DNA from: Actinomycetes bacterium
GTDB lineage: Bacteria > Actinomycetota > Actinomycetes > S36-B12 > UBA5976
NCBI GenBank assembly: GCA_021784375.1
Contig: JAJXSV010000022.1
Location: 1-15,740, forward strand
Direction of reading: 5' to 3'
DNA length: 15,740 nt
Shown here: in pieces, positions 1-6,485 of the stretch
Layout of the letters: every line of letters starts with the position of its first letter
How positions within the stretch are numbered: position 1 is the stretch's first letter
Program-made: the position numbers and the translations under genes
Notes under the pieces: generated by a model
The model's database searches: none
The model's input: only the letters and a program-made list of their open reading frames with translations
What the model was told of the DNA's origin: nothing

Positions 1-140
1 TCGTGAACGAGCGTGGCAATGTCGCAGGCATGATGCCGCACCCCGAGCACGCGGTGGAGCCGCTCACCGGCCCCAGCCTCGACGGGCTCACCTTCTTCAC
101 CTCCATCCTGTCCACCCTGGCCTCGGGAGTGCGCGCATGA
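1..140 (+). CDS. purQ: PurQ, glutaminase subunit of FGAM synthase (3' end only)
   Basis: The reading frame is open from the window edge (first complete codon at 3-5) to TGA at 138-140 and gives the last 45 residues. It contains [12 protein letters not shown], the class I glutamine amidotransferase C-terminal motif in which the His and Glu of PHPE complete the Cys-His-Glu triad. PurQ releases ammonia from glutamine for PurL, with PurS as third partner in this small-PurL type of FGAM synthase. The nucleophile Cys lies upstream of the window. The stop overlaps the purL start in an ATGA, so the two are probably translationally coupled and made in matched amounts. The family assignment rests on this motif plus the position directly before purL. 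Confidence 0.93.
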   Translation, partial: VNERGNVAGMMPHPEHAVEPLTGPSLDGLTFFTSILSTLASGVRA

Positions 141-2470
141 GCGTCGACAACGTTGCCAACGCGGCCTCCACACCGGACCACGCGCAGCCCTACCGCGACC
201 TCGGGGTCAAGGACGACGAGTACCAGCGCATCCGCGACATCCTGGGGCGCCGCCCCACGTCGTCCGAGCTGGCGATGTACTCCGTCATGTGGTCCGAGCA
301 CTGCTCGTACAAGTCGAGCAAGGTGCACCTCAAGCAGTTCGGTGACAAGAAGCCCCAGACGGACGCCCTGCTCGTCGGCATCGGCGAGAACGCGGGCGTC
401 GTCGACATCGGCAACGACTGGGCCGTCACCTTCAAGGTGGAATCACACAACCACCCCTCCTATGTCGAGCCCTATCAGGGTGCGGCAACCGGCGTCGGTG
501 GCATCGTGCGCGACATCATGTCGATGGGCGCCCGTCCCGTCGCAGTCATGGACCCGCTGCGCTTCGGTCCCCTCGATGAAGCGGACACGCGGCGCGTGCT
601 GCCCGGCGTGATCGCGGGCGTCGGCGGCTACGGCAACTGCCTCGGGCTCCCCAACATCGGCGGCGAGGTCGTCTTCGACCCCACCTACCTGGGCAACCCG
701 TTGGTCAACGCGCTCTGCGTCGGCACCATGAAGCACGCCGACATCCACCTGGCGAAGGCCAGCGGCATCGGCAACCGCGTCATCCTGTACGGGGCCACCA
801 CGGGTGGCGACGGCATCGGTGGCGTCTCCGTGCTCGCCTCCGAGACCTTCGACGCCGACGGCCCGGCCAAGCGACCGTCGGTGCAGGTGGGCGACCCCTT
901 CATGGAGAAGCTGCTCATCGAGTGCACACTCGAGGTGCTGCACGCCGGCCTGGTCGAGGGCATCCAGGATCTCGGCGGCGCCGGCATCTCGTGCGCCACC
1001 AGCGAACTGGCCAGCGCCGGCACCGGCGGCATGCACGTGTGGCTGGACAGGGTGCCGTTGCGTGACCAGACCTTGAGCCCGGAAGAGATCCTCATGTCGG
1101 AGTCGCAGGAGCGCATGTGCGCGATCGTGCCGCCGGAGAACGTCGACGAGTTCCTGGAGATCTGCCGCAAGTGGGACGTCATCGCGACGGACATCGGCGT
1201 GGTCACCGACACCGGCCGCCTCATCATCGAATGGCACGGGGAGACCATCGTGGACGTGCCTCCGCGAACGGTCGCCCACGAGGGCCCGGTCTACGAGCGC
1301 CCGCTGCATCGTCCGCACTGGCAGGACGCCCTCCAGGCCGACGCCCCGACGGCCGAACGCCTGCGTCGACCCGCCAGCGCAGGCGAGATCCACGACCTGG
1401 TGCTGCGCATGACCGCCGCGCCGAACCTGGCCTCCAAAGCCTGGGTCACCGACCAGTACGACCGCTACGTGCAGGGCAACACCGTCATGGCGCAGCCCGA
1501 GGACTCCGGCATGGTGCGTGTCGACGAGGAGACCGGGCTCGGCGTGGCGGTGGCCACCGACTGCAATGGTCGCGTCGCCAAGCTCGACCCCTACGTGGGT
1601 GCGCGCTTCGCGTTGGCGGAGGCGTACCGCAATGTCGCCGTCACCGGCGCCAAGCCGCTCGCGGTCACCAACTGCCTCAACTTCGGCTCCCCGGAGGACC
1701 CGGAGGTCATGTGGCAGTTCGCCGAGGCCGTGCGCGGACTCGCCGATGGCTGCCTGGAACTCGGCACCCCCGTCACCGGCGGCAATGTCTCCTTCTACAA
1801 CCAGACCGGCGACATCGCCATCCTCCCGACTCCCGTGGTCGGCGTACTGGGCGTCATCGACGACGTCGATCGTCGCACGCCGATGGCGTGGTCCGAGGAC
1901 GGCGACCTCATCTATGTCCTCGGCGACACCCGTGACGAGTTCGCAGGCAGTGAATGGGCGCATGAGGTGCACGGCCACCTGGGCGGCCTGCCGCCGCTGG
2001 TCGACCTGGGCAAGGAGCGCGTGCTCGCCGAGATCCTCATCGCCGGCTCGCGCGACGGCATGTTCAATGCTGCCCACGACGTGAGCGACGGCGGCATCAT
2101 GCAGTCGCTGGTGGAGATGGCCCTGCGCAGCAATGTCGGGGCGCGCATCTGGGTGCCCCGGGACGTCGATCCCTTCGTCTTCATGTACTCCGAGTCGACG
2201 GCGCGCGCCCTGGTGGTCCTCCCGCGCGACGAGGAGTCCCGCTTCGTGGCCATGTGCGGGGCCCGCGGCTTCACCGCGGACCGGGTCGGCGTCGTCGATT
2301 CGCAACTCGACACCGATGCCATCGCAGCCTCCACCGAGGATGCGAGCAATGGGACCCCCGGTGCCCAGTTGCTCCAACTCGACGGGGTCTACGGGGAGAC
2401 TCTGCGCTGGACCATCGAGGAGCTGCGTGCAGCCCACGTGGGCACGCTGCCTGCGGTGCTGAACGCCTGA
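137..2470 (+). CDS. purL: PurL, phosphoribosylformylglycinamidine synthase large (synthetase) subunit
   Basis: This cytosolic enzyme makes FGAM from FGAR, ATP and ammonia, the fourth step of purine synthesis. At 777 residues it is the 'small PurL' type that needs separate PurQ and PurS, not the roughly 1,300-residue fused enzyme. Visible landmarks are [12 protein letters not shown] at about 51-62 (His55), VESHNHPS at 101-108, TGGDGIGG at 222-229, [13 protein letters not shown] at about 278-290 and SESQERM at 321-327. A second PurM-like half follows with [10 protein letters not shown] and HDVSDGGI motifs. The ATG overlaps the purQ stop by 4 nt, which supports this start. The next gene begins 3 nt after the stop, so the operon continues. 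Nothing appears truncated. Confidence 0.97.
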   Translation: MSVDNVANAASTPDHAQPYRDLGVKDDEYQRIRDILGRRPTSSELAMYSVMWSEHCSYKSSKVHLKQFGDKKPQTDALLVGIGENAGVVDIGNDWAVTFKVESHNHPSYVEPYQGAATGVGGIVRDIMSMGARPVAVMDPLRFGPLDEADTRRVLPGVIAGVGGYGNCLGLPNIGGEVVFDPTYLGNPLVNALCVGTMKHADIHLAKASGIGNRVILYGATTGGDGIGGVSVLASETFDADGPAKRPSVQVGDPFMEKLLIECTLEVLHAGLVEGIQDLGGAGISCATSELASAGTGGMHVWLDRVPLRDQTLSPEEILMSESQERMCAIVPPENVDEFLEICRKWDVIATDIGVVTDTGRLIIEWHGETIVDVPPRTVAHEGPVYERPLHRPHWQDALQADAPTAERLRRPASAGEIHDLVLRMTAAPNLASKAWVTDQYDRYVQGNTVMAQPEDSGMVRVDEETGLGVAVATDCNGRVAKLDPYVGARFALAEAYRNVAVTGAKPLAVTNCLNFGSPEDPEVMWQFAEAVRGLADGCLELGTPVTGGNVSFYNQTGDIAILPTPVVGVLGVIDDVDRRTPMAWSEDGDLIYVLGDTRDEFAGSEWAHEVHGHLGGLPPLVDLGKERVLAEILIAGSRDGMFNAAHDVSDGGIMQSLVEMALRSNVGARIWVPRDVDPFVFMYSESTARALVVLPRDEESRFVAMCGARGFTADRVGVVDSQLDTDAIAASTEDASNGTPGAQLLQLDGVYGETLRWTIEELRAAHVGTLPAVLNA

Positions 2471-2473
2471 GCG

Positions 2474-2761
2474 ATGGATGCCCGGGAACGCGCGCAGGTC
2501 AAGGCCGTTCTGGCCCGCCTGAGCGAGCGCTTGCCCGGGCATTCCGTGGAGGTGCGCGTGCCGCCCTATGCGGCAGTGCAGATCATCGAGGGGCCGCGGC
2601 ATACGCGGGGAACGCCCTCGGCCGTCGTCGAGCTCGATGCGGCGACCCTGCTCGCGCTGGCCGACGGCAGCCTGGCCTGGGTCGACGCGCTGAGGACCGG
2701 ACGGGTGCGAGCCTCGGGCGAGCGCAGCGATCTGTCCGCCCACTTCCCGCTGGATGCGTGA
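2474..2761 (+). CDS. Sterol-carrier-like small protein (SCP_3 type) in the pur cluster
   Basis: A 95-residue protein starts 3 nt after the purL stop. It resembles the short 'sterol carrier family' proteins that I recall from the same place, between purL and purF, in many actinobacteria. It has an N-terminal charged helix (about 1-20), a beta-rich middle (VEVRVPPYAAVQII, about 25-38), then AVVELDAATLLALADGSLAW (about 50-69), in the style of the SCP2 fold where a strand leads into an acidic DAATLLALADG helix. No signal peptide or membrane segment is visible. The biochemical function is unknown. The tight spacing to purL argues for cotranscription, but not for a role in purine synthesis. The family call comes from residue pattern and context, without a database search. 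Confidence 0.75.
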   Translation: MDARERAQVKAVLARLSERLPGHSVEVRVPPYAAVQIIEGPRHTRGTPSAVVELDAATLLALADGSLAWVDALRTGRVRASGERSDLSAHFPLDA

Positions 2762-2879
2762 TCGACCCTCGATGGCCTGACCGACGCTGGGGCCACGGGT
2801 GGGCGCTGTCGCCGGTCCGGTCCGGTGCATCCGTCTGCTCCCGCGAAAGGGTCGGACGTCCCGCCACTAGAATCTCGAC
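2762..2879 (+). promoter_or_regulatory. purF promoter region, predicted leaderless transcript
   Basis: The gap before purF contains TAGAAT at 2868-2873, a good actinobacterial -10 (TANNNT). Six bases follow and then the GTG codon at 2880, so the predicted transcription start coincides with the start codon and purF mRNA would have no leader. No Shine-Dalgarno sequence precedes the start, which fits. No clear -35 hexamer is seen at 17-18 bp. Further upstream are a short dyad ATCGA-CCC-TCGAT (2761-2773), which begins on the last base of the preceding stop codon, and three tandem CCGGT units (2812-2826). Neither has a known role. purF-purM can therefore probably be transcribed independently of purQL. 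Confidence 0.65.
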
Positions 2880-4370
2880 GTGATGCGAGGCGACGGACGA
2901 CTTTCCCACGAGCTCCTGCCCGGTGAGAAGGGTCCGCAGGACGCGTGCGGTGTCTTCGGTGTCTGGGCACCCGGCGAGGACGTCGCCAAGCTCACCTACT
3001 ACGGGCTCTACGCACTGCAGCACCGCGGCCAGGAGTCGGCCGGTATCGCCGCCAGCGACGGGCACCGCATCCTCGTGTTCAAGGAGATGGGCCTGGTCTC
3101 CCAGGTCTTCAACGAGGCCACACTGGCCCAGCTCACCGGCCACATCGCCATCGGCCACACCCGCTACTCGACGACCGGATCCAGCGTCTGGCAGAACGCC
3201 CAGCCCACCTTCCGCTCCACCGCGACCGGCCACATCGCCCTCGGCCACAACGGCAACCTCGTGAACACGCACGAGCTGCGGGAGTTCCTGGCCGCGATGC
3301 ACGATGAACTCGGCGTGTTGCCGGGCACCGAGGACATGTCGGCCGCCTCCACGGACACCGAGATCCTCACCGCGCTCCTGGCCGCCCATCCCGGCCGCAC
3401 GGTGGAGGAGTCGGCCAGCAAGGAACTGCCGCGCGTGCGCGGCGCCTTCTCGCTCGTGTTCATGGATGACCACACGCTCTACGCCGCACGCGATCCGCAG
3501 GGCGTGCGCCCGCTCGTGCTGGGCCGGCTCGAGCGCGGCTGGGTGGTCGCCAGTGAGACTTCAGCGCTCGACATCGTCGGCGCCAGTTTCGTGCGCGAGA
3601 TCAAGCCCGGTGAGCTGCTCGCCATCGACGAGAACGGGCTGCGCTCGACGGTGTTCGCCAAGCCGGCGCCCAAGGGCTGCCTGTTCGAGTTCGTCTACCT
3701 GGCCCGCCCGGATTCCGTGCTCGACGGTCACACCGTGCATGCCGTGCGCACCGAGATCGGCCGCCGTCTGGCCACGGAGCACCCGGTCGATGCCGATCTC
3801 GTCATCCCGGTTCCGGAGTCCGGCACCCCCGCGGCCGTCGGCTACGCGCAGGCCTCGGGCATCCCCTTCGCACAGGGCATCATCAAGAACGCCTATATCG
3901 GCCGCACCTTCATCCAGCCCTCGCAGACCATCCGCCAACTCGGAATCCGGCTCAAGCTGAACCCACTGCGTGAGGTCATCCACGGCAAGCGCCTGGTCGT
4001 CGTCGATGACTCCATCGTGCGCGGGAACACGCAGCGCGCCATCGTGCGCATGTTGCGGGAGGCGGGAGCCGCCGAGGTGCACGTGCGCATCTCCTCACCG
4101 CCCGTGGTCTGGCCCTGCTTCTACGGCATCGACTTCGCCACCCGGGCGGAGCTCATCGCGACGAGCATGTCCCCGGACCAGATCTGCCGCTCGATCAACG
4201 CCGATTCGCTCGGCTTCGTCTCGCTGCAGCAGTTGGTGGCTGCCACGGGCATCGCGAACGATGAGTTCTGCCGCGCCTGCTTTGACGGGGAGTACCCCAT
4301 CCCGCTGCCCTCCGCGGACAAGCTCGGCAAGTACGCGTTGGAGACCCCGGTGAGGCTCAACCATGAGTGA
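2880..4370 (+). CDS. purF: PurF, amidophosphoribosyltransferase (Fe-S, propeptide type)
   Basis: PurF catalyses the committed step of purine synthesis, PRPP plus glutamine to 5-phosphoribosylamine. The N-terminal Ntn glutaminase domain begins at Cys23 (ACGVFGVW). The roughly 22 residues before it would be a propeptide removed by self-cleavage. YALQHRGQES (44-53) and GHNGNL (122-127) are typical glutaminase motifs. The phosphoribosyltransferase domain carries the PRPP loop VVVDDSIVRGNT (373-384). Cys267, Cys413, Cys464 and Cys467 (the last two as CRAC) match the four ligands of the [4Fe-4S] cluster known from Bacillus subtilis PurF, so this should be the oxygen-labile class. At 496 residues it has normal length. 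The start is GTG 2880 or ATG 2883; the -10 spacing slightly favours GTG. The 3' end overlaps purM by 8 nt. Confidence 0.97.
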   Translation: MMRGDGRLSHELLPGEKGPQDACGVFGVWAPGEDVAKLTYYGLYALQHRGQESAGIAASDGHRILVFKEMGLVSQVFNEATLAQLTGHIAIGHTRYSTTGSSVWQNAQPTFRSTATGHIALGHNGNLVNTHELREFLAAMHDELGVLPGTEDMSAASTDTEILTALLAAHPGRTVEESASKELPRVRGAFSLVFMDDHTLYAARDPQGVRPLVLGRLERGWVVASETSALDIVGASFVREIKPGELLAIDENGLRSTVFAKPAPKGCLFEFVYLARPDSVLDGHTVHAVRTEIGRRLATEHPVDADLVIPVPESGTPAAVGYAQASGIPFAQGIIKNAYIGRTFIQPSQTIRQLGIRLKLNPLREVIHGKRLVVVDDSIVRGNTQRAIVRMLREAGAAEVHVRISSPPVVWPCFYGIDFATRAELIATSMSPDQICRSINADSLGFVSLQQLVAATGIANDEFCRACFDGEYPIPLPSADKLGKYALETPVRLNHE

Positions 4371-5469
4371 CGCCACCTACGCCGCCGCAGGCGTGGACGT
4401 GGAGGCGGGGGAGCGCGCGGTCTCGCTGATGAAGGCGTCGGTCAAGGCGGCCCAGCGACCCGAGAGCGTCGGTGACTTCGGCGGCTTCGCCGGGATGTTC
4501 GACGCCTCCGCGCTCACGCGCTTCAAGCGACCATTGCTGGCGACCTCGACGGACGGCGTCGGCACCAAGGTGGCGATCGCCAAGGCCATGCAACGCCACG
4601 ACACGGTCGGCATCGACCTGGTGGCCATGTTCTTCGACTCCCTGGTGGTCGTCGGTGCCGAGCCTCTGTTCATGACCGATTACATCGCCTGCGGCCGGGT
4701 GGTCCCGGAGACCATCGCCGCCATCGTCACGGGCATCGCGGAGGGCTGTCGACGCGCGGGTGTGGCCCTGCTCGGCGGGGAGACGGCGGAGCACCCCGGC
4801 CTCATGGAGCCCGACGAGTACGACATCGCCGGTGCGGGCACCGGCGTTGTGGAAGCCGACGCCATGCTGGGCGAGGGGCGCGTGCGCACCGGCGATGTCG
4901 TCATCGCCATGCGTTCGAGCGGTTTGCACTCCAACGGCTACTCACTGGCCCGCTACGTGCTGCTCGGTGAACCAGGGCGCACGGCCGGCCTGGCCTTGGA
5001 TCGGCCGGTGGCCAGCCTCGGCCGCACGCTCGGTGAGGAACTGCTGGAGCCGACGCGCATCTACACGCTCGACTGCCTCGACCTGCTCGCGCACGCCGAC
5101 GTGCGCGTCTTCTCGCATGTCACCGGTGGGGGTCTGGCGGCCAACCTGGCCCGGGTGCTGCCCAAGCACTCCGCGGCCGACATCGACCGCGCGAGCTGGC
5201 GGCCGCAACCGATCTTCGACCTCATCGGCGAGCTGGGCCATGTGCAGCGCCGTGAGCTCGAGCGCACGCTCAACCAGGGCATCGGGATGTTCGCCGTGGT
5301 GTCCGCGGACTCCGCCGATGCCGCCCTCGAGCGGCTGGCTGCGCGAGGGCTCGAGGCGTGGGTCGCTGGCAGCGTCCGGGACCGGCGAGACGGCGAGCAC
5401 GGTGATGCCGAGGCCAAGGGTGGCGCGGGTGGCGCGGTCAGCCTGTTGGGCGATCACCCTGCGGCCTGA
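4363..5469 (+). CDS. purM: PurM, phosphoribosylformylglycinamidine cyclo-ligase (AIR synthetase)
   Basis: PurM converts FGAM and ATP to aminoimidazole ribonucleotide. The 368-residue protein has the P-loop-independent ATP-binding signature TSTDGVGTK (61-69), the GIDLVAM...GAEPLFMTDY block (83-107), LGGETAEHPG (137-146) and SSGLHSNGY, all typical of the PurM family. The ATG lies 8 nt inside purF in another frame, indicating coupled translation. One detail differs from relatives I know: the pair after VAMFF is Asp92-Ser93, where E. coli has Asn-Asp and streptomycetes Asp-Asp. The C-terminal tail (about 340-368) is Gly/Ala rich and probably flexible. It is the last gene of the pur block and is followed by a stem-loop. 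Confidence 0.96.
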   Translation: MSDATYAAAGVDVEAGERAVSLMKASVKAAQRPESVGDFGGFAGMFDASALTRFKRPLLATSTDGVGTKVAIAKAMQRHDTVGIDLVAMFFDSLVVVGAEPLFMTDYIACGRVVPETIAAIVTGIAEGCRRAGVALLGGETAEHPGLMEPDEYDIAGAGTGVVEADAMLGEGRVRTGDVVIAMRSSGLHSNGYSLARYVLLGEPGRTAGLALDRPVASLGRTLGEELLEPTRIYTLDCLDLLAHADVRVFSHVTGGGLAANLARVLPKHSAADIDRASWRPQPIFDLIGELGHVQRRELERTLNQGIGMFAVVSADSADAALERLAARGLEAWVAGSVRDRRDGEHGDAEAKGGAGGAVSLLGDHPAA

Positions 5470-5485
5470 GTGGGCCCGGACAGAG

Positions 5486-5517
5486 CAGGAGCGCCGACCC
5501 CACGGTCGACGCTCCTG
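5486..5517. terminator. Bidirectional stem-loop terminator between purM and the DUF3073 gene
   Basis: CAGGAGCG (5486-5493) pairs with CGCTCCTG (5510-5517), and CGACC pairs with GGTCG inside it around a CCAC loop, with one C-A mismatch between the two helices: about 13 bp in all. It lies 16 nt after the purM stop and 17 nt from the DUF3073 stop, so it can serve both converging transcripts. No T-run follows on either strand, as is common for hairpin terminators in high-G+C actinobacteria. Confidence 0.8.
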
Positions 5518-5534
5518 ACGAAACCTGTACTGGC

Positions 5535-5774
5535 CTAGCGGCGCTCTTCGTCGTCTTCTTCGAGGGCTTCGCTGCTTTCCTCGTCCGCATCCTCGTCGAT
5601 CCAGTCCGCGTACTTGTCCTCGTCCGCTTCCTCTTCGGCGAACTCAGCGTGCGGATGGCTTGCCCGCTGTGCGGAAAGCTCGGCCGCCAGTCGGTTGAGG
5701 TCGGTATCGGGCCCGCCGTACTTCAACTCGCGGGCTACCTTCTGCTGCTTTGCCTTGGCCCGGCCGCGCCCCAT
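5535..5774 (-). CDS. DUF3073 family small charged protein
   Basis: The 79-residue protein begins MGRGRAKAKQQKVARELKY, a basic N-terminus with an RELKY motif that is characteristic of DUF3073 proteins in actinobacteria. A run rich in Glu and Asp follows (about 45-79), including ADWIDEDADEESSEALEEDDEE. The opposite charges of the two halves suggest a nucleic-acid- or ribosome-associated protein, but this is inference and no function is established. No Cys, signal peptide or membrane segment is seen. A purine-rich GAGGGGG (about 5783-5789) lies at a suitable distance before the ATG. The gene is divergent from bldC and convergent with purM, an arrangement I recall from other actinobacteria. Confidence 0.88.
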   Translation of the reverse strand: MGRGRAKAKQQKVARELKYGGPDTDLNRLAAELSAQRASHPHAEFAEEEADEDKYADWIDEDADEESSEALEEDDEERR

Positions 5775-6037
5775 GGCTCAGCCCCCTCGCTTGTGCATGA
5801 ATGATCAATTATCTCGTCGTGCGCGAAGGATAACCGGTTTGGCAGGTGTCGTCATTCCGGCGGTCGGTCGGGATTTGTCCCCTTTGAGGGAAATGCGCAC
5901 GTTTGCCCCTTGGAAGGGCGTCGCTCGGCTGGCACACTCCCGAGCAGCGAGGAATCCGCGCCACCACGGGCCGACGGGTACCCGCGACGATCGGGAGTCG
6001 AGCGCAGGCTGACGCTCCTGGAAAGGTGAGGCGGCCG
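5775..6037. promoter_or_regulatory. Divergent DUF3073/bldC regulatory region with dyad symmetries
   Basis: This 263-bp non-coding region separates two divergent genes. On the bldC side it holds TTTGTCCCCTTTGAGGGA (5874-5891) and a related TTTGCCCCTTGGAAGGGC (5902-5919). The copies lie 28 bp apart and each is an imperfect inverted repeat (TCCC/GGGA and GCCC/GGGC). Downstream is a perfect GCTCGG-N11-CCGAGC dyad (5923-5945). A weak promoter can be read as TTGGAA (5910-5915), 17 bp, CACACT (5933-5938); its -10 sits inside that dyad, as an operator would. A leader of about 90 nt would follow. GAAAGGTGAG (6021-6030) is the likely bldC ribosome binding site. The promoter assignment is tentative; the repeats are directly visible. 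Confidence 0.5.
5808..5813 (-). promoter_or_regulatory. Candidate -10 for the DUF3073 gene
   Basis: Read on the minus strand, this is GATAAT, five of six matches to TATAAT. It would start RNA near 5801, giving a leader of about 27 nt that includes the ribosome binding site. No good -35 is evident. An AACCGGTT palindrome lies 20-30 bp upstream. Confidence 0.45.
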
Positions 6038-6241
6038 ATGGCTACTGATCCCGAACGGCTGCTCACGCCGCGTGAGGTCGCCGCCATGTTCCGGGTGGAC
6101 CCCAAGACGGTGACGCGCTGGGCCCAGGCCGGCAAACTGCAGTACGTGCGCACGCTCGGTGGGCACCGCCGCTACCGCGCCTCGGACGTCGAGTCGCTGC
6201 TCGCCGGCGAGGTCCCTCCGGTGATCCCGCACGCCAGTTGA
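6038..6241 (+). CDS. bldC: BldC-like MerR-type DNA-binding regulator
   Basis: The 67-residue protein is almost entirely one winged helix-turn-helix: LLTPREVAAMFRVDPKTVTRWAQAGKL (8-34) is the HTH and VRTLGGHRRYRASDVESLL (37-55) the wing. This closely matches Streptomyces BldC, a MerR-like protein without an effector or dimerisation domain that binds DNA cooperatively as head-to-tail oligomers and controls developmental genes. GGHRRY is the hallmark wing sequence. The ATG at 6038, 7 nt after a GAAAGGTGAG site, gives the expected protein; the frame is open further upstream (from 5903), but that sequence is not BldC-like. BldC also occurs in non-sporulating actinobacteria, so its presence does not prove sporulation. 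The targets here are unknown. Confidence 0.93.
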   Translation: MATDPERLLTPREVAAMFRVDPKTVTRWAQAGKLQYVRTLGGHRRYRASDVESLLAGEVPPVIPHAS

Positions 6242-6271
6242 TGGGATTCGCACCCGCCTGCGGGCGTCCCC

Positions 6272-6277
6272 TAGGAT
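6272..6277 (+). promoter_or_regulatory. -10 element of the tRNA-Phe promoter
   Basis: TAGGAT stands 11 nt before the tRNA 5' end, so RNA would begin near 6284 with a precursor leader of only about 5 nt. A possible -35, TTCGCA (6247-6252, four of six matches), is 19 bp upstream, slightly wide. Confidence 0.55.
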
Positions 6278-6288
6278 TGCGCCGCTTC

Positions 6289-6362
6289 GGTCAGGTAGCT
6301 CAGTTGGTACGAGCGTCCGCCTGAAAAGTGGAAGGTCGGCGGTTCGACCCCGCCCCTGACCA
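6289..6362 (+). tRNA. tRNA-Phe, anticodon GAA
   Basis: A complete 74-nt cloverleaf can be folded by eye. The acceptor stem is GGTCAGG/CCTGACC with seven perfect pairs, the D-arm GCTC/GAGC, and the anticodon stem TCCGC/GTGGA with one G-T pair. The loop CTGAAAA carries GAA at 6323-6325. The T-arm is GGCGG/CCGCC with loop TTCGACC, and the discriminator base is A. The following bases are CAAG, so CCA is not encoded and must be added by the nucleotidyltransferase. Anticodon GAA reads both Phe codons. Confidence 0.97.
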
Positions 6363-6371
6363 CAAGCAGAG

Positions 6372-6397
6372 CAACGGCCCGCCTCGGCGGGCCGTTG
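6372..6397 (+). terminator. Stem-loop terminator after tRNA-Phe
   Basis: CAACGGCCCGC and GCGGGCCGTTG form a perfect 11-bp stem around a CTCG loop, starting 10 nt after the tRNA. The tail ACATTTCCCC has only a short T-run. It should end the tRNA transcript and separate it from smc. Confidence 0.85.
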
Positions 6398-6433
6398 ACA
6401 TTTCCCCCTGCCTCGCATGCGTCGCGCAGTGAG

Positions 6434-6485
6434 GCGGCGGCCAAGGCGCCGCATTAGGCTGGCGAAGTCACGAAGGGAGGCTCTG
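6434..6485 (+). promoter_or_regulatory. smc promoter and ribosome binding site
   Basis: TAGGCT (6455-6460) fits an actinobacterial -10 and would start RNA near 6467. GGGAGG (6475-6480) then sits 5 nt before the TTG start at 6486 and decides that start. A hairpin-forming GCGGCG-N7-CGCCGC (6434-6452) lies directly upstream of the -10 where a -35 would be expected; no -35 consensus is seen. Confidence 0.5.

Noticed and set aside
2812..2826. Three tandem CCGGT units upstream of purF
   Set aside because: Only 15 bp long and within the range of chance in G+C-rich sequence; mentioned with the purF promoter but not claimed as a functional repeat.
443..2830. Very long minus-strand open frame (795 codons) opposite purL
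   Set aside because: It is the antisense shadow of a G+C-rich gene: low-complexity composition rich in His, Gly, Arg and Ala, no family resemblance, and it spans purL, the next gene and a gap.
5903..6037. Possible 45-residue N-terminal extension of BldC
   Set aside because: BldC proteins are about 68 residues, a good ribosome binding site precedes ATG 6038, and the extension overlaps the dyad-rich regulatory region.
6253..6264. Small hairpin CCCG-CCTG-CGGG after bldC as a terminator
   Set aside because: Only four base pairs and no T-run; too weak to claim.
6417..6485. Possible ATG start of smc at 6417
   Set aside because: It would add a 23-residue arginine-rich segment, lacks a ribosome binding site and would overlap the -10. 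TTG 6486 after GGGAGG gives the standard SMC N-terminus.
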